Source: Pelomonas sp937871895
Lineage (GTDB): Bacteria > Pseudomonadota > Gammaproteobacteria > Burkholderiales > Burkholderiaceae_C
Reading direction: 5' to 3' (one strand)
DNA: 64,000 nucleotides
Assembly (NCBI RefSeq): GCF_046348265.1
Contig: NZ_JAXMEO010000011.1
The notes below the pieces were generated by a model that worked only from the letters and a program-made list of their open reading frames with translations, did no database searches and was not told the DNA's origin. Shown piece by piece: positions 1 through 7,404 of the stretch. A program made the translations under genes and the position numbers. Every line of letters begins with the position of its first letter. Within the stretch, counting starts at the first letter, position 1.

Positions 1-239
1 AGGGCTTGGTCGAGATCCGTGACCCCGGCAGCGGCCATGTCGGCAGCGGTGACGACGGAAGCCACTGCTGGCGCACGCCGCAGCAATTGCGTCGCGCCGG
101 TGGCGATGCTGACCGTCGTTTTGTCACCAAACGCCTGCGCCAGCTCTTCCTCTTCACTGGTCGATTGCGCCCGGGCAGCCGTAAGCAGGCTCAGCAGGCC
201 GAGCGCGGCGAGGCTCGATGCGTGAACGAGGTGCTTCAT
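1..239 (-). CDS. TonB-dependent receptor, N-terminal fragment (cut by window edge)
   Basis: About 79 residues are visible from an ATG at 239 and the frame runs off the left edge. The protein opens with a signal peptide (MKHLVHASSLAALGLLSLL, then ARA before the likely cleavage). After a short acidic stretch comes the start of a TonB receptor plug domain, recognisable from SIATGATQLLRRAPAVASVV followed by TAADMAAAGVTDLDQA. Such receptors are outer-membrane gated channels for large or scarce ligands. The gene is divergent from the binding protein and histidine kinase on the plus strand. Receptors with this type of plug often sit beside such sensory genes, so a shared ligand is plausible. The ligand cannot be read from the fragment. 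Confidence 0.75.
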   Translation of the reverse strand, partial: MKHLVHASSLAALGLLSLLTAARAQSTSEEEELAQAFGDKTTVSIATGATQLLRRAPAVASVVTAADMAAAGVTDLDQA

Positions 240-573
240 GGCAGGGTGCTCCATCATGGCCCGGCGCCATTCTGCGCGCACTTATGAGGTGCAAAGTGCC
301 AATAAGTGGCGGTCTTCGGCTTTGTTGGTTTGTCCCGCACATTGGGCACTTGCAAGGTCGGGGACGCACTTCAAGCCGTGTTATCGCGGGGTGTTCGCCC
401 TCAGCTCGGCCGTCGGAGCGGCTCGCGAGGGTCCCATAATGCGGCACCCTGTTTTCAGAGTAGCAAGCGAGCGAACCTGCTTGGCTGATCGCAACCCCCA
501 CGTCAAACGCGGAGCAGTTTGGAGTCATCCCGACGCAGGCCGGGCTGACCGGGGGGCAACGGGGCCGTCAGCC
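240..573. promoter_or_regulatory. Divergent intergenic region with an imperfect inverted repeat
   Basis: This is the space between the TonB receptor (minus) and the binding protein (plus). It probably holds promoters for both. The only structure seen is an imperfect inverted repeat with 14-base arms at 290-303 (tgcaaagtgccaat) and 341-354 (attgggcacttgca), about 37 bases apart. It could be an operator or an mRNA hairpin. An open frame on the plus strand continues through part of this space, with an ATG at 439, so the binding protein could begin earlier than annotated here. Confidence 0.3.
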
Positions 574-1521
574 TTGACCCGGCGCGTTTGCCTGCAATTG
601 GCGGCTGCGGCTGCGTTGGAAAGCCTGTACGGCGCAGCGAAGGCGGCCGAGCCCTCGCGGGTGGTGGCAGTGGCCTACCCCGAACTGGCTGAACCCTTCC
701 GGCAGGTGTTCACGTCCATCGTCGAGGGTGTGCAGGAACGCCTGCGCGCCACGGTGCAGACCTATGTGGTGACGCCCGCAACCAGCGCGGCCGAGCTGGC
801 GGAGGACATGAAGCGGCGTGAGCTGAAGGCGCTGATCGGCCTGGGCCGAGGCGGCATGCGCATGGCGGCAGCCCTGGCCAACGACCTGCCCGTGCTGGTG
901 GGCTGCGTGGTGTCGGTGCCCGAGGTGGAGGCACGGAACTTCCCTGTGCACAGCCTGGCCCCCGATCCCGTCTTGCTGCTAGGGCGCCTGCGGCGCCTGG
1001 TGCCGGCGGTGAAGCGGGTGCACGTGGTGGTGGACCCGCGCGTGAACGGCTGGCTGGCGCGCCTCGCGCGCGAGGGCCTGCGTGCGGACGGCGTGGAACT
1101 GCTGGTGCAGGAGGCCACCGACCCGAGCGTGGCGCTGCGGCTCTATTCGCAATTGATGGCGGCCACCGAGCCGGGGCGCGATGCGGTGTGGTTGCCGCAG
1201 GACCCGACCACGGTGGACGACAACGTGGTGCTGTCCCTGGTGTTGCGCGAGGCCTGGAATCGGGGCATCCCGGTGGTGTCCAGCCAGGTGGCGCACGTCA
1301 AGCGCGGGGCTTTGATTTCGATGTACCCCGACAACTTTGAGATCGGGCGCAGCCTGGCCACGGCGGCGCTGAAGTTGCAGTCCAACCCGAAAGCCCTGCC
1401 GCCCGGCCTGCTGCCGATGCGGGAGACGCGTTCGGCCATCAATGTCCGCACGGCGGCGCACCTGGGCATCGAACTGGGCGCGGCGGCGGGCACTTTTGAC
1501 ATGGTCTTTCCTGCGAGCTGA
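574..1521 (+). CDS. ABC transporter substrate-binding-like protein (periplasmic)
   Basis: This is a periplasmic binding protein of the ABC_sub_bind type (TrpX/LsrB-like two-lobe fold), about 315 residues. The chosen start is the TTG at 574, because it puts a Tat-like signal peptide at the very N-terminus (TRRVCLQLAAAAAL, then GAAKA before the mature AEPSRV). The ATG at 439 in the same frame would add 45 residues of unlikely leader. No permease or ATPase gene is adjacent. The next gene is a sensor kinase and the divergent gene is a TonB receptor. This suggests a ligand-sensing role rather than transport, which is inference. Family assignment rests on overall sequence character and is moderately sure. 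Confidence 0.7.
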   Translation: MTRRVCLQLAAAAALESLYGAAKAAEPSRVVAVAYPELAEPFRQVFTSIVEGVQERLRATVQTYVVTPATSAAELAEDMKRRELKALIGLGRGGMRMAAALANDLPVLVGCVVSVPEVEARNFPVHSLAPDPVLLLGRLRRLVPAVKRVHVVVDPRVNGWLARLAREGLRADGVELLVQEATDPSVALRLYSQLMAATEPGRDAVWLPQDPTTVDDNVVLSLVLREAWNRGIPVVSSQVAHVKRGALISMYPDNFEIGRSLATAALKLQSNPKALPPGLLPMRETRSAINVRTAAHLGIELGAAAGTFDMVFPAS

Positions 1522-1624
1522 CACCCTTGAAACATCGCGCTTTCGCTGTGAGTCTGTCTGGGAGTCTGGTGCGTACGCCCACCGTCAGAGTGGCGCCGCC
1601 GAACCTACCGTCGGGGGGCTGCCC

Positions 1625-3292
1625 ATGACTCAGAGTTCACGCGGCCCGCGCCCCGAACTCGAGGCGCCGCCGGAGTACCGGCCCGCCGCTCCGCCACGCG
1701 AGCCGATCACGCTGCGCATGGTGATGCGGCGCTATGTGCGCGAGGCCTCGTTCCGCCGGCACCTGAGCGTGGCGGTGGCGCTGGGCGCCGTTTGCATGGC
1801 GCTGCTGATGGCCGTGGTGAGTGCCTGGCAGGGCGGACGACAGGTGCGCGCGATGCTGATGGAGCAGGGCGAGCGTGTGGCGGCCAATCTGGCGTCGAGC
1901 AGTTCGTTGGCGCTGTTGTACGCCTCGGCGGACAACGCCGAGGAGGCGGTGGGCGCCTCACTGGCCTTCCCGGACGTGCTGGCGATCGAGATCCGCGACC
2001 ACACGGGCCGCGTGCTGCTGGCTCTGGGGCCGGCGCGCGGACGCCTGCCCGAGCGTAGTGCGGGGGCGCCGCGCACGTCGGACGCCGGCCCGTGGCTGGA
2101 CTTGGAAACCGACGAGAGCTGGACCTACGCGGCGCCGGTCTGGTCCAAGCCCGACACCTCGCCCTTTGACGCGACGGAGCGGCCGGCGCGCTTGCTGGGC
2201 CATGTGCGCGTGATGCAGAGCAAGGCGACGCTGGACCGCGCGCAGGCCTCGCTGTTCCTGTCCAACCTGACGGCGGCCTTGGCCTTCACGGCGCTGTTCC
2301 TGGTGGGCGTGCGTTACCTGGCGCTGCGGCTGACGCGGCCGTTGCAGGCGCTGTCGGACTCGATGGAGCGTGTGGAGCGTGGAGACGCCGATGTGCGCGC
2401 CCCGGCCGGTGGCCCGCGCGACATTGCGGCCATGGCGCATGCCTTCAACCGCATGCTGGAGGCCTTGCGCGAGCGCGAGGCGGAGCTGGCCGGGCACCGC
2501 GACCACCTGGAAGAGTTGGTGCAGGCGCGCACCGAGGCGCTGAGCGCTGCGATGGAGCGCGCCGAGGACGCGAACCGAGCCAAGAGCCAGTTCCTGGCGC
2601 GCATGAGCCACGAGCTGCGCACGCCGCTGAACGCCATCCTCGGCTATGCCCAGATCCTGAAGATGAGCGAGGGGCTCAACCTCAAGCAGACCGCCGGGCT
2701 CGAAACCATCCAGAGCAGCGGCCAGCACCTGTTGACGCTGATCGTGGACATCCTAGATCTGTCGCGCATCGAGGCTGGCAAGGTGGAGCTCTTCCTTGGT
2801 CCGGTCGAGCTGGCGGCGCGTGTGCGCAGCGCCGTGGACATCGTGGGCTTGATGGCGGCCGAGAAGGGCATCGAGCTGCGTCTGGATCTGGCGGACGACC
2901 TGCCCAGCCACATCCAGGCCGACGAGAAGCGGTTGTCACAGGTCTTGATCAACTTGCTGGGCAATGCCGTCAAGTTCACGCACTTTGGCGGCGTGACGCT
3001 GGCCGTGCGCAGCATGCCGCGGCCGGATGGCGCAGCGGGTCAGGTGTTGCTGCGTTTTGACGTGCGAGACACCGGCGTGGGCATTGCCGAGGACCAGATC
3101 GAACAGCTGTTCGAGCCCTTCGAGCAAGCCGGCGACGCCAAACAGCGCCTCGGCGGCACCGGGCTGGGATTGACCATCAGCCGCCAGCTGGTGCGCCTGA
3201 TGGGCGGCGAGATCACCGTGGAAAGCCGCCTCGGGGTGGGCAGCGTGTTCTGGTTCGAGATCGAAGTGCCGGTACTGCCTCCGGCCGACTGA
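1625..3292 (+). CDS. Membrane-bound sensor histidine kinase (CHASE8-like sensor, HAMP, HisKA, HATPase)
   Basis: The protein has 555 residues from an ATG preceded by a run of six G about 8 bases upstream. Order of parts: cytoplasmic Pro-rich N-terminus; first membrane segment at about 47-68; periplasmic sensor at about 70-200 that resembles CHASE8; second membrane segment at about 214-233; HAMP at about 235-290; HisKA with phospho-accepting His329 in ARMSHELRTPLNAILGY; and an HATPase domain with N box (LINLLGNAVKFT), G1 (DTGVGIAE) and G2 (GGTGLGLTISRQL). There is no receiver domain, and no response regulator lies nearby. It probably forms a sensory set with the upstream binding protein. Its stop codon abuts that of convergent apaH with no gap. 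Confidence 0.9.
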   Translation: MTQSSRGPRPELEAPPEYRPAAPPREPITLRMVMRRYVREASFRRHLSVAVALGAVCMALLMAVVSAWQGGRQVRAMLMEQGERVAANLASSSSLALLYASADNAEEAVGASLAFPDVLAIEIRDHTGRVLLALGPARGRLPERSAGAPRTSDAGPWLDLETDESWTYAAPVWSKPDTSPFDATERPARLLGHVRVMQSKATLDRAQASLFLSNLTAALAFTALFLVGVRYLALRLTRPLQALSDSMERVERGDADVRAPAGGPRDIAAMAHAFNRMLEALREREAELAGHRDHLEELVQARTEALSAAMERAEDANRAKSQFLARMSHELRTPLNAILGYAQILKMSEGLNLKQTAGLETIQSSGQHLLTLIVDILDLSRIEAGKVELFLGPVELAARVRSAVDIVGLMAAEKGIELRLDLADDLPSHIQADEKRLSQVLINLLGNAVKFTHFGGVTLAVRSMPRPDGAAGQVLLRFDVRDTGVGIAEDQIEQLFEPFEQAGDAKQRLGGTGLGLTISRQLVRLMGGEITVESRLGVGSVFWFEIEVPVLPPAD

Positions 3293-4114
3293 TCACCCGG
3301 GCTGCTGGGCTGCCTTGCAGGGCACCTGGATGATCTCGCGCGCCTCGCCGTCGATGCGTGCGGCGGTCAGGGAGCCGCCCCAGACGCAGCCGGTGTCGAG
3401 CCCGAGCAGGGCAGGGCGGTTGAGCAAGCCCAGCGTGGACCAGTGGCCGAAGGCGATGCGCACATCGGCGCTACGGCGCGTGGGAATGTCGAACCAGGGC
3501 CGGGTGCCCGGCGGGGCCTGGTCGGCGCCGTCCTTGGCCTTGAAGTCCATTTCGCCCTCGGGCGTGCAAAAGCGCAGCCGCGTGAGCGCGTTGATGGCGC
3601 AGCGCGTGCGCTCGTACCCTTGCAGGCTGTCTGACCAGCGCGAGGGCTCGTTGCCGTACATGTGCTGCAGCAGCGCAGGCAGGTCGGGGCCTTGCAGCTC
3701 GGCTTCGATGCGGCTGGCCTCGGCCAGGGTCTGGGCGGCATCCCACTGCGGTGGCAGGCCGGCGTGGACCATCAGCCAGCCGTGCTCGAAGAGCGCCAGG
3801 TGCTGGTGGCGCAGCCAATTCAGCCAGTGCTCGCGGCGTGTCGAGGCGAGCAGCGGGCCCAAGGTGTCACTGTGGTGCGGTGGGCGCACACCGGCCGCCA
3901 CCGCGAGCAGATGCAGGTCATGGTTGCCCAGCAGGCAGGTGGCCGAGGCCCCAAGACCGGCGAGCGTTTCCAGGGTCTCGACCGAGGCGGGGCCGCGGTT
4001 GACCAAGTCTCCGAGCACATAGAGCCGGTCCCGCGAGGGCGAGAAGTCGATTTCGGCGAGCAGGCGCTGGAGCGCGTCACAGCAGCCCTGCAGGTCGCCA
4101 AGCAGATAGTTCAT
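3293..4114 (-). CDS. apaH: Symmetrical bis(5'-nucleosyl)-tetraphosphatase ApaH
   Basis: ApaH hydrolyses Ap4A to two ADP and is the main clearer of dinucleoside polyphosphates in Gram-negative cytoplasm; it also acts on Np4-capped RNA. The 273 residues match the family length. The metallophosphatase signature is intact: GDLQG at 6-10, GDLVNRG at 35-41 and GNHD at 63-66. It is convergent with the histidine kinase and divergent from the CorC-like gene, so it is probably transcribed alone. The usual ksgA/apaG partners of gammaproteobacteria are absent. Confidence 0.95.
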   Translation of the reverse strand: MNYLLGDLQGCCDALQRLLAEIDFSPSRDRLYVLGDLVNRGPASVETLETLAGLGASATCLLGNHDLHLLAVAAGVRPPHHSDTLGPLLASTRREHWLNWLRHQHLALFEHGWLMVHAGLPPQWDAAQTLAEASRIEAELQGPDLPALLQHMYGNEPSRWSDSLQGYERTRCAINALTRLRFCTPEGEMDFKAKDGADQAPPGTRPWFDIPTRRSADVRIAFGHWSTLGLLNRPALLGLDTGCVWGGSLTAARIDGEAREIIQVPCKAAQQPG

Positions 4115-4239
4115 GCCTGCATTGTTGCGGCAGCCATCCCCGGGGCAGCGGCAATGCCCACCGTCAGGCCGATCTGCTAGGCTCCCGCCCCTTGTGTTTT
4201 GTTTGCGCTAACTGGCTTTGCCGCTGGCTGGCGCTGTCG

Positions 4240-5541
4240 ATGGATACCGCTCTCGTTCTCTTCCTGATCGTCCTGAATGGTCTGTTCGCCATGTCGGAGA
4301 TGGCGCTCACGGCCAGCCGCAAGGCGCGTTTGCAGGTGATGGTGGAGGGCGGCGAGTCCGGCGCGCAGGCCGCGATGGACCTGCACGAGAACCCCACCAA
4401 GTTCCTCTCCACCGTGCAGATCGGCATCACCGGGATCGGGGTGCTGAACGGTATCGTGGGCGATGCCGCGTTCTCGGGGCCGCTGTCCAAGTGGTTGCAA
4501 GAGACCTTTGGCCTGCACGCCCAAGCCACCGAGATCGCGTCCACGGCGCTGGTCGTCGTGATCATCACGCTGCTGACCATCGTGTTTGGCGAGTTGGTGC
4601 CCAAGCGCATTGGTCAGCTGTATCCGGAGACGGTGGCACGCTTGGTGGCGCCGCCCATGAACCTGATCTCCAGCGCCGCACGCCCGCTGGTGCGCACGCT
4701 CAGCTTTCTGACCGAGGCGACGCTCGGCCTGCTGGGCCTTCGCAACATGAGCCAGCGCGGCGTGACGGAAGAAGAGATTGCGGCCAGCCTGGAAGAAGGC
4801 CTGGATGCCGGGGTCATCGAGGAGCACGAGCACCAGATGGTGCGCAATGTGTTCCGGCTGGATGAACGGCAGATCGGCTCGATGATGATCCCGCGCGCGG
4901 AAATCGCCTGGCTGGATGCCGAAGGCAGCACACAGGACGTGCTGGCGGTGCTGCGCGAGCGCGGCTTCAGCCGCTACCCGGTCTGCCGAGGCGGGCTGAA
5001 CGAAGTGCTGGGCGTGGCCACTGCGCCTGCGCTGTTGGCTCGGCTGCTTGATGGCCAGCCGCTCAACCTGTCTGAGGGGCTGGAGCCCCCGGTCTTTGTG
5101 CCAGAGACGCTCTCAGGCATGGAGTTGCTGGAGCACTTCCGCGCGTCTGACGCCCCGCTGGTGTTTGTGGTGGATGAATACGGTGAGGTGCAAGGCGTGA
5201 TCTCGGTGCGCGATGTGCTGGAAGCCATTGCGGGAGAATTCAATGCGCCGAACGATGCTGACGCCTGGGCGGTGCAGCGCGAAGACGGCAGTTGGCTGAT
5301 TGATGGCCTGATCCCGGTGCCTGAACTCAAGGACCGGCTGGGCCTGAAGGAACTCCCGGAGGAGGACCGCGGCCGCTACAACACACTGGCTGGCATGGTG
5401 ATGCTGCTGCTTGGGCGGCTGCCGCGCACGACCGATGTGGTGGAGTGGGACGTGTGGAAATTCGAAGTCGTCGATCTTGACGGCAAGCGTGTAGACAAAG
5501 TGCTGGCCAGTCGGCTGGCCATGAACGGAGAAACAACGTGA
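4240..5541 (+). CDS. Hemolysin/CorC-family membrane protein (CNNM, CBS pair, CorC_HlyC domains)
   Basis: This is an inner-membrane protein of 433 residues related to CorB/CorC and to CNNM-type magnesium/cobalt transporters. The N-terminal DUF21/CNNM domain (about 1-190) has several membrane segments and the conserved GELVPKRI at 117-124. A CBS-domain pair follows at about 210-330, then a CorC_HlyC domain at about 345-430. The ATG at 4240 (MDTALVLFLIVLNGLF) is preferred over an in-frame ATG at 4192 because it places the first membrane helix at the N-terminus. The stop overlaps the GTG start of the SapC gene, so the two are translationally coupled. The role in divalent metal efflux or homeostasis is known only for the family. 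Confidence 0.9.
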   Translation: MDTALVLFLIVLNGLFAMSEMALTASRKARLQVMVEGGESGAQAAMDLHENPTKFLSTVQIGITGIGVLNGIVGDAAFSGPLSKWLQETFGLHAQATEIASTALVVVIITLLTIVFGELVPKRIGQLYPETVARLVAPPMNLISSAARPLVRTLSFLTEATLGLLGLRNMSQRGVTEEEIAASLEEGLDAGVIEEHEHQMVRNVFRLDERQIGSMMIPRAEIAWLDAEGSTQDVLAVLRERGFSRYPVCRGGLNEVLGVATAPALLARLLDGQPLNLSEGLEPPVFVPETLSGMELLEHFRASDAPLVFVVDEYGEVQGVISVRDVLEAIAGEFNAPNDADAWAVQREDGSWLIDGLIPVPELKDRLGLKELPEEDRGRYNTLAGMVMLLLGRLPRTTDVVEWDVWKFEVVDLDGKRVDKVLASRLAMNGETT

Positions 5542-6281
5542 GCAACCCCCCGATGTACGGCAAGCTGGAGGCCCTGGACCGCGAGGTTCATGCCAACTTG
5601 AAGTTGGACCCTGTGAAGTCGGTGGCGCCGCGCGTCGCGGGCATGAACTCGATCTTCATCACGGCGATCGAGTTCCAGGACGCCTGCCGCGAATTCCCGA
5701 TCGTGTTCGTGCGCGCCGGCGAGCCGGTGAACGGCCGCCAGGAGATCGCGCCGCTGGCCGTGCTCGGCCTCAAGCCGGGCTCCAACCTGTTCGTCAAGGG
5801 TGACGAATGGACCGGCAACTATGTGCCGGCCTATGTGCGGCGCTACCCCTTCGCCATGGCGCGCATTGAAGGCGCTGGCGACAACTTGGCGATCTGCTTC
5901 GATCGCGAATGGGGTGCTTTCAGCAACGAAGCCGGTGAGGCCTTGTTTGCCAACGGCGAGCCGACCGAGTTCCTGCTCAATGCCAAGAAGTTCCTGGAGC
6001 ACTTCGAGCAAGAGACCGAGCGCACCCGCTTGGTCTGCCAGAAACTGGCCGAGCTGGATCTGTTCACCGACATGCGCTTTGAAGCCAGCCTGCCCGACGG
6101 CGAGAAGCTCGACGTGGAAGGCTTCCTGGCGCTGAACGAAGAGAAATACCACGCGCTGACCGATGCGCAAGTGCTGGAACTGCACCGCCTCGGCCTGATT
6201 GCCCTCATCGAGATGCACCGTGTGTCGATGGGCAATATGAACCGTCTGGCCAACCGCTACATCGCGCCGCCGGCGGCCTGA
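5538..6281 (+). CDS. SapC family protein
   Basis: This 247-residue soluble protein resembles the SapC family (PF07277), named after a Campylobacter surface-layer-associated protein; the biochemical role is unknown. It has no signal peptide and no membrane segment. Family-like stretches include VKGDEWTGNYVPAYVRRYPF. It starts with GTG overlapping the TGA of the CorC-like gene (GTGA), which implies coupled translation. A hairpin terminator follows about 50 bases after the stop, so the two genes form one unit. Confidence 0.8.
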   Translation: MSNPPMYGKLEALDREVHANLKLDPVKSVAPRVAGMNSIFITAIEFQDACREFPIVFVRAGEPVNGRQEIAPLAVLGLKPGSNLFVKGDEWTGNYVPAYVRRYPFAMARIEGAGDNLAICFDREWGAFSNEAGEALFANGEPTEFLLNAKKFLEHFEQETERTRLVCQKLAELDLFTDMRFEASLPDGEKLDVEGFLALNEEKYHALTDAQVLELHRLGLIALIEMHRVSMGNMNRLANRYIAPPAA

Positions 6282-6331
6282 GTCAGGCGACAAACCCCGC
6301 TGGAGCGCGCCGAAAAGCGCGGTTAGCAATC

Positions 6332-6361
6332 AAGGGCCACGCCGCGTGCGCGGCCCTTTGC
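6332..6361 (+). terminator. Rho-independent terminator after the corC-sapC unit
   Basis: The arms AAGGGCC (6332-6338) and GGCCCTT (6352-6358) form a perfect 7-base stem over a GC-rich loop that can itself pair. A short T-rich tail follows. It lies 50 bases after the SapC stop. Confidence 0.7.
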
Positions 6362-6480
6362 ATTTCATGGTGGCGGGTAATTCAAGGCTTCATGCGTATC
6401 AGTGTGTGACAGCAGAGATTTCTCGCCATGGATATCCCTAGACTGCGAGCCCCCAGCGTTCATGCCGGGGTTGCTGAAGG

Positions 6481-7155
6481 ATGTCGATGTTTGATTCAGA
6501 AGTGCAGGAGCGTCCCGCCGAAGCCTGGTTGTCTCTGGACAGCGACTTCGGTGCCGCCAAAGACGATGCCAAGGGCTTGCTCGCGCAGAAGTACGGTGCG
6601 CGAGGCTTGGCCTTTGACGTCGATCGCTACAGCAGCAGCCTGCAGACGGATGACATCGTCTGTACGGCCCGCGAGAACGGCTTCATCGTCGGCACCATGA
6701 CGGTCAGGTTTGACCGCGAGCAGCCGCTCAATGCCGACCAGATCTTTGCCGCCGAACTCAACCAATGGCGCCGGGCCGGCGTCAAGCTGTGCGAGTTTGG
6801 CCGTTTGGCGGTGGACCGCCGCGCGCTGGAGCCCAAGCAGTTGCTGGCGCGCATCTTCCACCTGGGCTACCTGCATGCCCACCGTCGGGAGGGATTTGAT
6901 CGGCTGGTCATCGAGGTCAACCCCCGCCACGTGGCCTTTTATCGGCGCTGGCTCGGCCTGTTGCCGCACACCACGCCGCGCCACAACCCGAGCGTGAACG
7001 CGCCGGCGGTGCTGATGAGCCTGCATTTCCAGCATGTGCGCAGCCAGATTGCGCGCTGGGGCGGGCAGCCCTCGGCCATGGCCAGCGCGCGCAGCCTGTA
7101 CCCGCTGGCCTGGGGCCCGGCCGAAGAGGCCGCGATGCTGGCGCGCCTGGCCTGA
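6481..7155 (+). CDS. FeeM-like N-acyltransferase (N-acyl amino acid synthase / PEP-CTERM-associated acyltransferase type)
   Basis: This is a 224-residue GNAT-fold protein similar to the FeeM family, which joins long acyl chains from acyl-ACP to an amino acid. Seen in the sequence are the acyltransferase core from about 45 to 180, with CEFGRLAVDRRAL and VIEVNPRHVAFYRRWLG; the latter is typical of FeeM and of the exosortase/PEP-CTERM-associated acyltransferases. It starts with ATG at 6481; a second ATG two codons on is also possible. It is a single-gene unit. Because the window also encodes a PEP-CTERM protein (50736-51239), the organism probably has an exosortase system elsewhere, and this enzyme may belong to it. 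The substrate is unknown. Confidence 0.75.
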   Translation: MSMFDSEVQERPAEAWLSLDSDFGAAKDDAKGLLAQKYGARGLAFDVDRYSSSLQTDDIVCTARENGFIVGTMTVRFDREQPLNADQIFAAELNQWRRAGVKLCEFGRLAVDRRALEPKQLLARIFHLGYLHAHRREGFDRLVIEVNPRHVAFYRRWLGLLPHTTPRHNPSVNAPAVLMSLHFQHVRSQIARWGGQPSAMASARSLYPLAWGPAEEAAMLARLA

Positions 7156-7242
7156 TCGACTGGTATTCCAGCTTGCATGGCACCTGCCCGGGGCGCGGCC
7201 TGCGCTGGGCTTGCCCGCGTTTGCGCAGTTCTACCGCCGGCT

Positions 7243-7311
7243 TTGGTTCAAAGTGGTGCAAGTTGATCCCAATCGGGTGCTTTTGGGGCGGCTCAGCACC
7301 AAAGTGGCTGC
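7243..7311 (+). promoter_or_regulatory. Candidate NtrC-type activator sites upstream of urtA
   Basis: Two partly symmetrical sites resemble the NtrC consensus GCACC-N5-GGTGC. The first, at about 7244-7260, has a perfect right half-site TGGTGCA and a poor left half. The second, at 7296-7311 (gcaccaaagtggctgc), has a good left half and an imperfect right half. They lie about 80-100 and 30-45 bases upstream of the sigma-54 element, a usual distance for enhancer sites. The match is visual and approximate. Confidence 0.35.
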
Positions 7312-7340
7312 TGGCGCCCCTGGATGCGCAGCACTAGAAC

Positions 7341-7355
7341 TGGCACACCCTTTGC
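7341..7355 (+). promoter_or_regulatory. Sigma-54 (-24/-12) promoter of the urt operon
   Basis: TGGCAC (7341-7346), a spacer of five bases, then TTGC (7352-7355) is an exact fit to the RpoN consensus, with GG near -24 and GC near -12. Transcription would begin near 7367, leaving a leader of about 38 bases before urtA. A GGAGG ribosome site lies at 7394-7398. Sigma-54 control fits a nitrogen-scavenging urea transporter. Confidence 0.75.
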
Positions 7356-7404
7356 GTTGAGTGGCATTGGCAGTTGTCTGTCAAACCCCAACTGGAGGAT
7401 TCCG

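Noticed and set aside
3293..4180. Plus-strand frames over apaH
   Set aside because: The ApaH metallophosphatase motifs on the minus strand explain the region fully.
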